Shown: one piece after another, positions 42,723 through 50,612 of the stretch
Layout of the letters: each line of letters starts with the position of its first letter
Numbering within the stretch: position 1 is the first letter of the stretch
Assembly (NCBI RefSeq): GCF_026130605.1
Contig: NZ_JANFAU010000002.1
Span: forward strand, 248,001-312,000
Reading direction: 5' to 3'
Source of the DNA: Sphingomonas lycopersici
Lineage (GTDB): Bacteria; Pseudomonadota; Alphaproteobacteria; Sphingomonadales; Sphingomonadaceae
DNA: 64,000 nt
Notes under the pieces: model-generated
The model's database searches: none
Told to the model about the DNA's origin: nothing
Seen by the model: only the letters and a program-made list of their open reading frames with translations
Position numbers and translations under genes: made by a program

Positions 42723-42869
42723 ATGACCAAGCTCGACACTCTCGGCCGCAACTTCGTCGCCGCCGCGCTCACGCTTCTCGCCAGCGCGACGATGCTGATC
42801 GCAGCGGTCGGACCGGCCAATCAGGGGAATATCGTTCAGGCGACCGCGGTCACGCACACGATCGCGTAA
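42723..42869 (+). CDS. 48-residue small membrane peptide, first gene after the psp sigma-54 promoter
   Basis: An ATG with a near-perfect ribosome site (TCAGGAGGCAGAC) opens a 48-codon frame ending TAA at 42867-42869. The peptide starts MTKLDTLGRNFVAAALTLLA and has one hydrophobic span (residues about 11-30) and a polar tail ending VTHTIA. It is the first coding unit about 55 bases downstream of the sigma-54 promoter and precedes pspA by 85 bases, so it should be induced with the phage-shock genes. I do not recognise a family; it could be a stress-sensing peptide or a signal-peptide-like exported fragment. Confidence 0.65.
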   Translation: MTKLDTLGRNFVAAALTLLASATMLIAAVGPANQGNIVQATAVTHTIA

Positions 42870-42954
42870 TCGCCGCCGCCGGGGCAATGCGCCGCCCCTC
42901 GCCCGACCCCGGCGGAAGGTTTATAGCACAGGGGCAATCTTCGGAGTTTCGTGA

Positions 42955-43623
42955 ATGGGCATCTTTTCCCGCACCCGCGACATCGTCGCCGCGAACATGG
43001 CCGAGCTACTCGATAAAGCGGAAGACCCCGCGAAGATGATCCGCATGATCATCCTCGAAATGGAGGAAACGCTGGTCGAGGTTCGGGCATCGGCCGCGCG
43101 GACGATCGCCGACAGCAAGGAAATGCGGCGACATATCGCGAAGCTGGAATCGCTCGAGGCGAACTGGACCGAAAAGGCCGAGCTGGCTTTGTCCAAGGAT
43201 CGCGAGGATCTCGCCAAGGCGGCCTTGGTCGAACGCCAGAAGGCGACCGATATGGTCGACCAGCTTCGCGCCGAAGTGAAGGTGCTCGACGATGCGCTAC
43301 GCTCCTCCGAAGAGGATATCGCCAAGTTGCAGAGCAAGCTGCGCGAGGCGCGGGCGAAGCAGAACAATATCGCGACCCGGCTGGAAAGCGCCAACAATCG
43401 TACCCGGCTGCGCGAGATGTGGAACGGCCCGCGGACGCACGACGCGTTCAGCCGCTTCGACATGCTCGAACGCCGCGTCGACGAGGCGGAGGGCCGCGCC
43501 GATGCGATGGGGCTCGGCGCCCAGCCCAAGACGCTCGAAGAAGAAATCGCGGAGCTGAAATCCGCGGACAAGATCGACGCCGAGCTGGCCGCGCTGAAGG
43601 CCCGGCTCAATAAGGGGAATTGA
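42955..43623 (+). CDS. pspA: Phage shock protein A
   Basis: A 222-residue coiled-coil protein of the PspA/IM30 (ESCRT-III-like) family. The amphipathic start GIFSRTRDIVAANMAELLDK binds membranes; then PAKMIRMIILEMEETLVEVR and long heptad-rich helices. PspA coats damaged inner membrane and, when free, inhibits PspF. Preceded by CGGAGTTTC, followed by pspB after one base. Confidence 0.96.
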   Translation: MGIFSRTRDIVAANMAELLDKAEDPAKMIRMIILEMEETLVEVRASAARTIADSKEMRRHIAKLESLEANWTEKAELALSKDREDLAKAALVERQKATDMVDQLRAEVKVLDDALRSSEEDIAKLQSKLREARAKQNNIATRLESANNRTRLREMWNGPRTHDAFSRFDMLERRVDEAEGRADAMGLGAQPKTLEEEIAELKSADKIDAELAALKARLNKGN

Positions 43624-43624
43624 G

Positions 43625-43906
43625 ATGGACGGGTTCTCCATTGTGCTCACCGTCGCGGTCCTGTTCATCGGACTGCCTTGGTTAGTGCTGCATTATATGA
43701 CGAGGTGGAAGCAGGCACCGCGGATCACCGACGAGGACGAGAAGCTGCTCGACGAGTTGCATTCCTTCGCCCGCAGGCTGGAAGATCGCGTCACGACCGT
43801 CGAACGGCTGGTCGCCGCCGATAATCCCGATTTCCGACCCGGCCTCGCCGATTACCGTCGCGAGACGGACCATCGGCTGGAAAACCAGACCCAGAGGAGG
43901 AATTAA
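43625..43906 (+). CDS. pspB: Phage shock protein B-like membrane protein
   Basis: A 93-residue PspB: an N-terminal membrane helix (IVLTVAVLFIGLPWLVLHYM) followed by a cytoplasmic coil with LLDELHSFARRLEDRVTTVE. PspB and PspC signal membrane stress to PspA. Its stop overlaps the pspC start (TAATG). Slightly longer than E. coli PspB (74). The RLEDRVTTVERL stretch is related to the tails of the small proteins that follow pspC. Confidence 0.9.
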   Translation: MDGFSIVLTVAVLFIGLPWLVLHYMTRWKQAPRITDEDEKLLDELHSFARRLEDRVTTVERLVAADNPDFRPGLADYRRETDHRLENQTQRRN

Positions 43907-44292
43907 TGGCCGAGGACAGCCCCACCAAATTCTACCTCGATAAGCAGAACGCCAAGTGGAAGGGCGTGTGCGCCGGGATCGCCGATTATACCGGGATCGA
44001 CCCGCTCTGGGTTCGCCTCGCCACCGCCGCGATGATCTTCATCGCGCAGCAATGGTGGATCATCATCGCTTATATGGTGATCGCCTGGGTGACGCCGAAC
44101 AAGCCGATCGGCCTCTATCAGCAATCCGCCGACGAGGAGAAATTCTGGCAGGGCGTGCGCACCAATCCCAAGCGCAGCACCGCCGAAGTCCGCTCCAAGT
44201 TCCGCGAGCTCGATCGCCGGCTGGCCGATATCGAGCTGCACTATACGAGCCGCAACACGCAGCTCGCCGACGAGATCGAACGCCTGCGCTGA
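43906..44292 (+). CDS. pspC: Phage shock protein C
   Basis: A 128-residue PspC: KWKGVCAGIADYTGIDPLWV is the family signature, followed by membrane helices (MIFIAQQWWIIIAYMVIAWV) and a coiled tail ending ADIELHYTSRNTQLADEIER and LR. This tail resembles the C-termini of the next proteins in the operon. It senses envelope stress with PspB. Confidence 0.94.
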   Translation: MAEDSPTKFYLDKQNAKWKGVCAGIADYTGIDPLWVRLATAAMIFIAQQWWIIIAYMVIAWVTPNKPIGLYQQSADEEKFWQGVRTNPKRSTAEVRSKFRELDRRLADIELHYTSRNTQLADEIERLR

Positions 44293-44325
44293 GCCACGCG
44301 CGGCCCACGGAGAGAGACAGAGACC

Positions 44326-44628
44326 ATGCACGACTTCGGTTTCCTGGTGCCGATTGCAATCGTCGCGATCGTGTTCGGCAGCCGCGCCTTCCGGACGTGG
44401 GTCCGGGCGAAGCACGGTTATCCGCTTGAGGAAGTGCGCCGCGGGCGGCGTCATAGCAATGCGACCAGCCTCGACGATCAGCGCCAGATCATGTTGCTGT
44501 CGAACGAGAATGAGAAGCTGACCGGTCAGGTCAGCCGGCTCGAGGAGCGGATCGCGGTGCTCGAACGGATCGCCACCGATCCGGCCACCCGCACCGCCGC
44601 CGAAATCGAGGCGTTGCGCGACCGCTGA
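44326..44628 (+). CDS. Small membrane-anchored coiled-coil protein, psp operon extra 1
   Basis: A 100-residue protein with an N-terminal hydrophobic helix (FLVPIAIVAIVFGSRAF), a linker containing AKHGYPLEEVRRGRR, and a coil (IMLLSNENEKLTGQVSRLEE) ending LERIATDPATRTAAEIEALR. It has the PspB layout and is 33 bases after pspC with its own ribosome site (GGAGAGAGACAGAG). The HGYPLE linker is related to NGYPLD in the next protein, suggesting duplication. No family name is recognised. Confidence 0.75.
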   Translation: MHDFGFLVPIAIVAIVFGSRAFRTWVRAKHGYPLEEVRRGRRHSNATSLDDQRQIMLLSNENEKLTGQVSRLEERIAVLERIATDPATRTAAEIEALRDR

Positions 44629-44657
44629 GCTGCAAGTAATTAAGGAAGAACAAAAAA

Positions 44658-44987
44658 ATGACGCACGGGGACTTGCTTGATTTGGTTGCCACCGCCGGCC
44701 CGGTGATCGGGGTCATCGGCTTCGCCGGGGTGGTCGGATGGGTGCTGACGACGTGGATGCGCGTCAAGAACGGCTACCCGCTCGATGGGCAATGGGGTCA
44801 GGCGCTTTATCCGAAGCGCGACGATGAGACGGTCGAACGAGTGAAGTTGTTGACGCAGGAAAACGGCCAGCTCCGCGCCGAGCTGGGTGCGATCAAGGAT
44901 CGGCTCGCCAATGTCGAGCGGATCGTGACCGACAGCGGCAACATGCTGAGCCACGAAATCGAACGCCTGCGCGATCGCGCCAACTGA
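44658..44987 (+). CDS. Small membrane-anchored coiled-coil protein, psp operon extra 2
   Basis: A 109-residue protein: hydrophobic N-terminus (AGPVIGVIGFAGVVGWVLTT), linker VKNGYPLDGQWGQ, coil VKLLTQENGQLRAELGAIKD and end VERIVTDSGNMLSHEIERLR. It shares layout and C-terminal pattern with its neighbours and follows after 29 bases with GGAAG as ribosome site. The function is not known; co-transcription with pspABC suggests a part in envelope stress. Confidence 0.75.
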   Translation: MTHGDLLDLVATAGPVIGVIGFAGVVGWVLTTWMRVKNGYPLDGQWGQALYPKRDDETVERVKLLTQENGQLRAELGAIKDRLANVERIVTDSGNMLSHEIERLRDRAN

Positions 44988-45012
44988 ACTGAAGGACAAG
45001 GGAACCGCCACG

Positions 45013-45261
45013 ATGGGTCCGTTTTCGATGGTCGTCGCGATCGTGCTGATCGTGACTTTGGGAAAGGTGCTTTCCGATCGCCACAAGGCGCTCGGCCGCG
45101 CGCAGGACGGGCAGCAGCAACTGCCCCCCGCCGACCTGATCGCCGCACGCGACGAAATCCGCCAGCTCAAGGAGCGGGTCGCCGTTCTTGAGCGTGTCAT
45201 CACCGACAATCACGGCAGCCACGATCTGAGCCGTCAGATCGACGAGCTGCGCGATCACTGA
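45013..45261 (+). CDS. Small membrane-anchored coiled-coil protein, psp operon extra 3
   Basis: An 82-residue protein with an N-terminal span (MVVAIVLIVTLGKVL), a short linker and a coil IRQLKERVAVLERVITDNHG ending SRQIDELRDH. Shortest version with the full C-terminal pattern. It is 25 bases after the previous gene and preceded by AAGGGAACC. Confidence 0.72.
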   Translation: MGPFSMVVAIVLIVTLGKVLSDRHKALGRAQDGQQQLPPADLIAARDEIRQLKERVAVLERVITDNHGSHDLSRQIDELRDH

Positions 45262-45280
45262 ACCAAGGAGCAGTCAGGCC

Positions 45281-45520
45281 ATGTCCGACCCGAGCTTCTA
45301 CCTCACCATGGCATCCGCGGCGCTCGCCGGGCTCGCGATGCTGATCTACGCCGGGCTGACCGGCTGGCGCGGCTGGCTGCAGCTCAAGCAGCAGCAGCTC
45401 GCCGCCGATCACGAGCTGCGCGCGCCCACCGCGCCGAGCGCCAGCGCACGGATCGAGATCGCCGACCTCAAGGAACGCATCCGCAAGCTGGAAGCGATCG
45501 CCGCGGGGGTGGATCTGTAA
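45281..45520 (+). CDS. Small membrane-anchored coiled-coil protein, psp operon extra 4
   Basis: A 79-residue protein with a membrane helix (MASAALAGLAMLIYAGLT), a basic/glutamine-rich stretch (RGWLQLKQQQLAA) and a shortened coil IADLKERIRKLEAIAAGVDL in which the final EIExLR part is missing. AAGGAG precedes its ATG. It ends the operon, directly before a large hairpin element. Confidence 0.7.
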   Translation: MSDPSFYLTMASAALAGLAMLIYAGLTGWRGWLQLKQQQLAADHELRAPTAPSASARIEIADLKERIRKLEAIAAGVDL

Positions 45521-45527
45521 GAAACAT

Positions 45528-45655
45528 ACCCGCCCCTCTTGCTCCTCTCCCTCGCGAAGGGAGGGGCTGGGGGTGGGTGGGTATGAGGCGCGCGGAGCGA
45601 TGCCCCTCGGGCCAACCCACCCCCGCCCCCTCCCTTGTTCAAGGGAGGGGAGAAG
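45528..45655. repeat. Intergenic inverted repeat, family E, at the end of the psp operon
   Basis: Two hairpins (CTCTCCCTCGCGAAGGGAGG and CTCCCTTGTTCAAGGGAGGG) that also pair with each other over CCCACCC / GGGTGGG. Likely to stop or stabilise psp transcripts. Related single hairpins lie at 57365-57400 and 62854-62880. Confidence 0.75.
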
Positions 45656-45706
45656 AAAAAAGGCCAAAGGTTGCCGTGGCCTCCGCAACGCTTTACCCGC
45701 GCGGCG

Positions 45707-46120
45707 ATGGCCGACCCAACCGATCTTGCCGAGCTTCAGGCGGAATATGAGTTTCTCGACGCCGACGATCGCTACCGCTTGCTGATCGATCTCGGCCGCG
45801 CGCTGGAGCCGATGCCCGCGGCGCTCAAGACCGACGCTACCTTGGTCCGCGGCTGTTCCGCCGCAGTGTGGGTCTATCCGCAGCAACAGCCCGACGGGCG
45901 GCTCCATTTCCTCGCGGACAGCAATGCGGCGATCACCAAGGGGATCATCGCGCTGGTGCTGGCGACGGTGCAGGATCGCACCCCGGCGGAGGTGCGCGCC
46001 ACCGACATCGACGCCGCGCTCGCGCCGTTCGAGCTCAAGACCCAGCTCAGCTCGAACCGGACGCAGGGCATCCCCAATATGATCGCGCTGATCCGCGAGA
46101 CGGCGACTCGGCTGGCCTGA
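45707..46120 (+). CDS. SufE family sulfur-acceptor protein
   Basis: A 137-residue SufE-type protein. The sulfur-accepting cysteine is in LVRGCSAAVWVYPQ, and LIDLGRALEPMP and SSNRTQGIPNMI are family stretches. SufE receives persulfide from the SufS desulfurase for Fe-S cluster assembly; no suf genes are in the window. Start ATG at 45707 is chosen because upstream codons run into the repeat. Confidence 0.9.
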   Translation: MADPTDLAELQAEYEFLDADDRYRLLIDLGRALEPMPAALKTDATLVRGCSAAVWVYPQQQPDGRLHFLADSNAAITKGIIALVLATVQDRTPAEVRATDIDAALAPFELKTQLSSNRTQGIPNMIALIRETATRLA

Positions 46121-46131
46121 ATAAACCTTCT

Positions 46132-46229
46132 TCGTCATTCCCGCGCAGGCGGGAATCCATTCTGGCTGGCTCCGCCGAAGGAAGCGTGAGCGCATTGCTT
46201 ATGGATTCCCGCCTGCGCGGGAATGACGA
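46132..46229. repeat. Intergenic inverted repeat, family B (long copy)
   Basis: TCGTCATTCCCGCGCAGGCG and its inverted copy CCTGCGCGGGAATGACGA at the right, arms extending to ATTCCAT/ATGGAAT-like ends, with about 40 bases between. It lies between the convergent sufE-like and ferredoxin-like genes. Confidence 0.85.
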
Positions 46230-46254
46230 TAGGCCGGATGCGGCGGCTTAGTGA

Positions 46255-46557
46255 TCACCGCACCGGCGACGCGAATCGCGCCGCCAGCGCCGCGACGTCC
46301 TCGCCCGGCTCGACCACCAGCCACTCGCCGGGGCGACGCTTGTCGACCACCGTCACCGCATGTTTCGGGCACAGGCCGAGGCATTTCGTCTCGATCACCC
46401 CGACGCTCGCCTTGCGCCCTTTGCCGAGCCCGGCGCATTGCCGCAGCGCCTTTGCCAGCCGGCTCCGCCCCTTCGCGCCGAAACCGCCGTCGAGTTTGCG
46501 CGAGCATTTGCCGCACACCAGCACCGCGCCGTTCCATCCGGCCCGCGCGCGCTTCAC
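46255..46557 (-). CDS. Ferredoxin-like (2Fe-2S) small protein
   Basis: A 100-residue protein with cysteines in VLVCGKCSRKL, LRQCAGLG and TKCLGLCPKHAVTVV, the spacing of thioredoxin-like 2Fe-2S ferredoxins. The start overlaps the J-domain gene stop (ATGA). Likely an electron carrier or cluster-binding protein; partner unknown. Confidence 0.7.
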   Translation of the reverse strand: MKRARAGWNGAVLVCGKCSRKLDGGFGAKGRSRLAKALRQCAGLGKGRKASVGVIETKCLGLCPKHAVTVVDKRRPGEWLVVEPGEDVAALAARFASPVR

Positions 46558-47090
46558 GCCGGCCGCCAGCTTTTCGTTTCCTCGGCGACGCGCAACACCT
46601 CATAAGCGGCCTGGATCGCATGGAAGCGCGTGGCCGCCTCGCTGTCGCCGGGGCGGACATCGGGGTGGTTGGCCTTGGCCAGCCGTCGCCACGCCGCGCG
46701 GACCGCTTCGAAATCGGCATCGGGCTCGAGCTCCAGCACCTCCAGCGCACGCATCTCATCCCGCGAGCGGGTGCCGTCGCCGGGGCCGCCCCAGCGATAG
46801 TGGCGCGCCTGCTCGAAGCCCGAGGCGTCGCGCCGCTCGGCGGCTTCGCGCGCGGCGGCTTCCTCGGCGTCGAGCCCCTCGAAATAATTCCAGCCGCGAT
46901 TGTATTCCGCCGCATGCCGCTCGCAGAAATACCAGCGATCGGGGCTGTTGGGCGATTTGGGTGCGGGGCAATCGCCGGGCTCGGTGCAGCCGTGCCGGTC
47001 GCACAGCCGCACCTGCTTCGTCTCCCGCGAACTGCCGTAGCCGCGCCAGCGGGGGAAGCCCCAGTCATTTGATCTGCTCGATCGCGCCAT
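46554..47090 (-). CDS. J-domain protein with N-terminal cysteine/histidine-rich segment
   Basis: A 178-residue protein. Residues about 120-178 are a J domain (LEVLELEPDADFEAVRAAWR then LAKANHPDVRPGDSEAATRF) with the HPD motif that stimulates DnaK ATPase. The N-terminal part has VRLCDRHGCTEPGDCPAPKS and YFCERHAAEYNRGWNYFEGL, probably a zinc site. No Gly/Phe or substrate domain, so it is a specialised co-chaperone rather than DnaJ. Confidence 0.9.
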   Translation of the reverse strand: MARSSRSNDWGFPRWRGYGSSRETKQVRLCDRHGCTEPGDCPAPKSPNSPDRWYFCERHAAEYNRGWNYFEGLDAEEAAAREAAERRDASGFEQARHYRWGGPGDGTRSRDEMRALEVLELEPDADFEAVRAAWRRLAKANHPDVRPGDSEAATRFHAIQAAYEVLRVAEETKSWRPA

Positions 47091-47164
47091 GATGCCGGCG
47101 ACATAAGGCGATTGCCGCCAGACGCAACCGCCGCGGTGCCGACGGCGGCTATCGCCTCATCATA

Positions 47165-47548
47165 AATGCGCCAGAGGGCCTGTAAGCCGGGTTCTGTCCG
47201 TCCCGCGCGAGGCGGGACTGGGCGACCATTCCTCTAGGCCTGCCGTCGCCGACAGGCTCAAGCAACCAACCCGGGCGACCGGCGGGAACACGCCGATATG
47301 CCGCCCCTATTCGGTCTTGCTTCCGGTGGGGTTTGCCATGCCGCCGCTGTTACCAGCTGCGCGGTGCGCTCTTGCCGCACCCTTTCACCCTTGCCGCGCC
47401 CGTGCGGGCGTTTGGCGGTCTGCTCTCTGTGGCACTTTCCCTGGGGTCACCCCCGGCGGGCGTTACCCGCCACCGTCGTTCCGTGAAGCCCGGACTTTCC
47501 TCGCCCTCCCTTATCGGGAGGCCGCGGCCGCCCAGCCCTCTGGCAAAG
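47165..47548 (-). ncRNA. rnpB: RNase P RNA (class A)
   Basis: The minus strand carries the conserved GAGGAAAGTCCGGGCTTCAC region, the GGGTAACGCCCGCC and GGGAAAGTGCCACAGAGAGC stretches and a 3' part ACAGAACCCGGCTTACAGGC. A perfect 10-bp P1 helix joins GCCAGAGGGC (47535-47544 as complement) to GCCCTCTGGC (47170-47179). It processes the 5' ends of tRNA precursors. The exact ends are approximate within a few bases. Its promoter must lie in the 3' end of the amidase gene. Confidence 0.95.
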
Positions 47549-47554
47549 CGGTCC

Positions 47555-48244
47555 CTAATCGTCTCCGCGCGGTTTGGGAAGCAGGAGCGCGAGCAGGATC
47601 ATGCGGCATTCGGCGTCGATCTCGCCGTCGATCAGTTCGGGGCGGAAGCGGCGCTGGAACGCCATGATCGCCGCGAGCGGATCGCTGACATCGTAGCCGA
47701 AGCGTTCGAGCGCGATCAGGAAGCCCGATTGGGTCCACATCGGGTCCATCAGATTCTGCGTCGGACGCGGCAGCGCGAGCCGCAGCCGCGCGAGCTTCCC
47801 CCACGGGAACAGCTCCCCCGGATCGCGCTTGCGCGCCGGCGCGATATCCGAATGGCCGACGATATTGCCGCGGGTGATCTCGTAACGGTCCTTGATATCG
47901 TGGACGAGGCGGATCACCGCGTCGATCTGCTCGTCGGGAAACGGGCGATAGCCGAATTCGTGCCCGGGATTGACGATCTCGATCCCGATCGACGCCGAGT
48001 TGACGTCATCCACGTCGCGCCAGTGCGATCGGCCGGCATGCCAGGCGCGCTTGTCGTCATCGACCAGCCGCAGCACCGTGCCGTCCTCGGCCACAACATA
48101 ATGCGACGAGACCTTCGCCGCCGGATCGCGCAACCGGGCGATCGCGGATTCGCCGTCCTGCATCCCGGTATAGTGAAGCACGATCATCGTGATCGGCAGC
48201 GACCGTTCGTCATAATTGGGCGACGGCGCCTCGATGATCTTCAT
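47555..48244 (-). CDS. N-acetylmuramoyl-L-alanine amidase (AmiD/AmpD-like)
   Basis: A 229-residue amidase_2 enzyme with a C-terminal peptidoglycan-binding-like helix domain. Zinc ligands appear in ITMIVLHYTGMQ and GNIVGHSDIAPARKRDPGEL; further contacts in SSHYVVAEDGTV and RAWHAGRSHW. It removes stem peptides from muropeptides. No signal peptide is seen, which favours a cytosolic AmpD-like role and fits the recycling genes amgK/murU. The ATG at 48242-48244, five bases after GGGGAG, is preferred over the GTG two codons earlier. Confidence 0.9.
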   Translation of the reverse strand: MKIIEAPSPNYDERSLPITMIVLHYTGMQDGESAIARLRDPAAKVSSHYVVAEDGTVLRLVDDDKRAWHAGRSHWRDVDDVNSASIGIEIVNPGHEFGYRPFPDEQIDAVIRLVHDIKDRYEITRGNIVGHSDIAPARKRDPGELFPWGKLARLRLALPRPTQNLMDPMWTQSGFLIALERFGYDVSDPLAAIMAFQRRFRPELIDGEIDAECRMILLALLLPKPRGDD

Positions 48245-48300
48245 ACGCACTCCCCGTTGCCCGGCCGCTGTCAGTGGCTAGCCCGGTCGAGCCGGGGGGA

Positions 48301-49110
48301 TCAACCGCTATCGCGCGTGTAGAAGCCGCGAAACTGCGCGCTGGGAACGAAATGGCGCGATTGCCCGCTCACCGTCTCGCCCGCGCCGAGCACGAGCAAC
48401 CCGCCCGGCCGCAGCGCCGCCGCGAGCCGGTCGAGCACCCGCGCGCGCAACGTCGGCGACAGATAGAGCAGGACATTGCGGCACAGCACCGCGTCGAACC
48501 GCCCGGCCGGCGGGGGATCGTCGACCAGATTGTGCCGGCGGTACGAAATCTGCGCCAGCAATTCGGGCCGCGCGACCCAATGCGCGCCGCATTCGGTGAA
48601 CCAGCGCAGCATCTGGCGCACCGGCAGCCCGCGCTGGATCTCGAACCGGCTGTAGCGCCCCGCCCGCGCGCGCGCGATCGCCCCCGGCGACACATCGGTT
48701 GCGACGATCTCCCCCGCGCGTTCCTGCCCGATGAGCGTCATCGCGAGCGACAAAGGCTCCTGTCCGCTCGCGCATCCCGCGGACCACAGGCGCGGCCGCA
48801 TGACGCCGTTTTCCGCCAATGCCGCGATCAGCCCCTCGATCGTGCCCGGATCGCGGAAGAAGGAGGTTTCCTGATTGAGCATCGCATCGACGATCCGCTC
48901 GCCGATCGCCGCATCCTCCCCCGCATCGAGCCGCGCGACGAGTTGATCGATCGTAAGTAACCCATATTCGGCGACCAGCGGCCTGAGCGCGATATCGACC
49001 CGCCACGCGCGCGACGCCGCCAGCCGCTGCCCGGTGTGGGCCTCCAGCAAGCTCGCCAGCCGCGCGATCGCTGCGTTGCTTGCGCCGCCCGGCAATGTGG
49101 CACCGATCAT
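48301..49110 (-). CDS. cheR: Chemotaxis protein methyltransferase CheR
   Basis: A 269-residue CheR. The small N-domain and SAM-binding domain are seen in NQETSFFRDPGTIEGL, LWSAGCASGQEPLSLAM and FDAVLCRNVLLYLSP. It methylates glutamates of chemoreceptors. The start overlaps the cheB stop by four bases. The downstream end abuts the amidase gene with a 56-base gap. Confidence 0.95.
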   Translation of the reverse strand: MIGATLPGGASNAAIARLASLLEAHTGQRLAASRAWRVDIALRPLVAEYGLLTIDQLVARLDAGEDAAIGERIVDAMLNQETSFFRDPGTIEGLIAALAENGVMRPRLWSAGCASGQEPLSLAMTLIGQERAGEIVATDVSPGAIARARAGRYSRFEIQRGLPVRQMLRWFTECGAHWVARPELLAQISYRRHNLVDDPPPAGRFDAVLCRNVLLYLSPTLRARVLDRLAAALRPGGLLVLGAGETVSGQSRHFVPSAQFRGFYTRDSG

Positions 49111-50156
49111 CCGCGCGCCACCTGACGCGCGATCAGCCGGCCGATCGCATCCGGCGGCATCACGGCATCGGCAAGCCCGGCGCCGGCCACCGCGCCCGGC
49201 ATCCCCCACACCACCGACGACGCCTCGTCCTGCACGATCACCGTGCCCCCGGCGCGCCGTACCGCCGCCGCGCCGGCCAGCCCGTCGCGCCCCATCCCGC
49301 TCAGCACCACCGCGAGCAATCGTGGCCCGTACACCTCGGCGAGCGACGACAGCATCGGATCGACCGACGGCATGTTGCCGTTCGCCACCGCCTCGCCCGA
49401 CAGCCGCAACACGCACCCGTCCTCGCCCAGCGGGGCGGCGACGATATGCGCATCGCCCGGCGCGACGACGATCCGCCCCGGCACGAGCCGCATGCGATCC
49501 CGCGCGACGTCGCACGGGCGGCTGCCGAGCACCGCGATCTGCGCGGCGAAATAGGGCGAGAAGGCGAGCGGCAGATGCTGGGTGATCACGATCGGCCGGT
49601 CGAATCCCGCCGGAATCGCGCGCAGCAGCCCGGAGAGCGCGTGGATTCCCCCGGTCGAGGCGCCGATCGCCACCACCTCGAACGGCGCTTCCGCCACGCG
49701 CGGGGTGCGTGGGGCATAGCGTGTCGCCGAGGCAGGTTCGGTCAGCCGCGCGAGCCGCTCGCGCAGTGCCACACCGAAGGTTCCGGCGAAACGCGCGCCG
49801 CCCGGCTTCGCCAGCGTATCGGCGGCGCCGAGCGCCAGCGCCTGAAGCGCGGCCTTGCCACCCTGCTCGCCGCTCGACGAGACGATCAGCACCCGCGCCG
49901 CGCCGCCGACCGCGAGCAGATCGGGCAGGCCGGTCAGCCCGTCGACCCCCGGCATCGCCAGATCGAGCAGGATCGCATCGACCTGGGCGCTGCCGAGGAA
50001 CGCCAAGGCGCGCGGCACATCGGGCACCGCGCCGGCGACGACGAATTGTCCGCCTTCCTCGGTCATCCGGGTCAGCACCGCGCGCGCGACCGCCGAATCG
50101 TCGACGATCAGCACCCGCGGCGCGGCATCCGGCATATGACGAAGCGTTGTCGGCAT
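49107..50156 (-). CDS. cheB: Chemotaxis response regulator / protein-glutamate methylesterase CheB
   Basis: A 349-residue CheB: receiver domain with LIVDDSAVARAVL and phospho-Asp65 (ILLDLAMPG), linker, and the methylesterase with Ser167 in IGASTGGI, VITQHLP and GMGRDGLAGA (catalytic Ser, His, Asp). It removes receptor methyl groups during adaptation. An internal ATG at 50135 nearer the receiver is an equally possible start. Confidence 0.95.
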   Translation of the reverse strand: MPTTLRHMPDAAPRVLIVDDSAVARAVLTRMTEEGGQFVVAGAVPDVPRALAFLGSAQVDAILLDLAMPGVDGLTGLPDLLAVGGAARVLIVSSSGEQGGKAALQALALGAADTLAKPGGARFAGTFGVALRERLARLTEPASATRYAPRTPRVAEAPFEVVAIGASTGGIHALSGLLRAIPAGFDRPIVITQHLPLAFSPYFAAQIAVLGSRPCDVARDRMRLVPGRIVVAPGDAHIVAAPLGEDGCVLRLSGEAVANGNMPSVDPMLSSLAEVYGPRLLAVVLSGMGRDGLAGAAAVRRAGGTVIVQDEASSVVWGMPGAVAGAGLADAVMPPDAIGRLIARQVARG

Positions 50157-50169
50157 CGCGCGCCGTGGT

Positions 50170-50535
50170 TCAGACGACGCCGACGATCTGCAGCTTGCTT
50201 TCCAGCGTCTCGCGGTCGAACGGCTTCATGACATATTCGTCCGCCCCGGCATCGATCGCCGCGCGGATATGCGCGCTGCCGTTCTCGGTGGTGCAGAACA
50301 CTACCTTGGGCAGCGGCGCGAGCGCGGTCTCGCGCAGCGCGCGGAGGAATTCCATCCCGCTCATCACCGGCATGTTCCAATCGAGCAGGATCACGTCGGG
50401 CGGAGTCGCGACGCAATGATCGAGCGCCTCGCGCCCGTCGGCGGCTTCCGCCACCGCGAAATCGAGCCCCTCGAGGATATGCCGCGCGACCTTGCGGATA
50501 ACCTTCGAATCATCGACGACCAGACATGACTTCAT
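50170..50535 (-). CDS. cheY: Chemotaxis single-domain response regulator (CheY-like)
   Basis: A 121-residue receiver with SCLVVDDSKVIRKVAR, phospho-acceptor Asp52 in VILLDWNMPVMSG and the switch Lys in EYVMKPFDRETL. Receives phosphate from CheA and acts on the flagellar motor or as a phosphate sink. 13 bases before cheB. Confidence 0.93.
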   Translation of the reverse strand: MKSCLVVDDSKVIRKVARHILEGLDFAVAEAADGREALDHCVATPPDVILLDWNMPVMSGMEFLRALRETALAPLPKVVFCTTENGSAHIRAAIDAGADEYVMKPFDRETLESKLQIVGVV

Positions 50536-50612
50536 GACGCACCCTGTGCCTACCGGCGGCGAAGCTTGGTGACAGAAAGCGGTAACGACGAGGTTAAGGC
50601 TCTAAACTTCGA

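Noticed and set aside
47298..48322. Plus-strand frames crossing the rnpB region and the amidase gene
   Set aside because: The region encodes RNase P RNA and the amidase on the minus strand; the plus-strand translations show no family.
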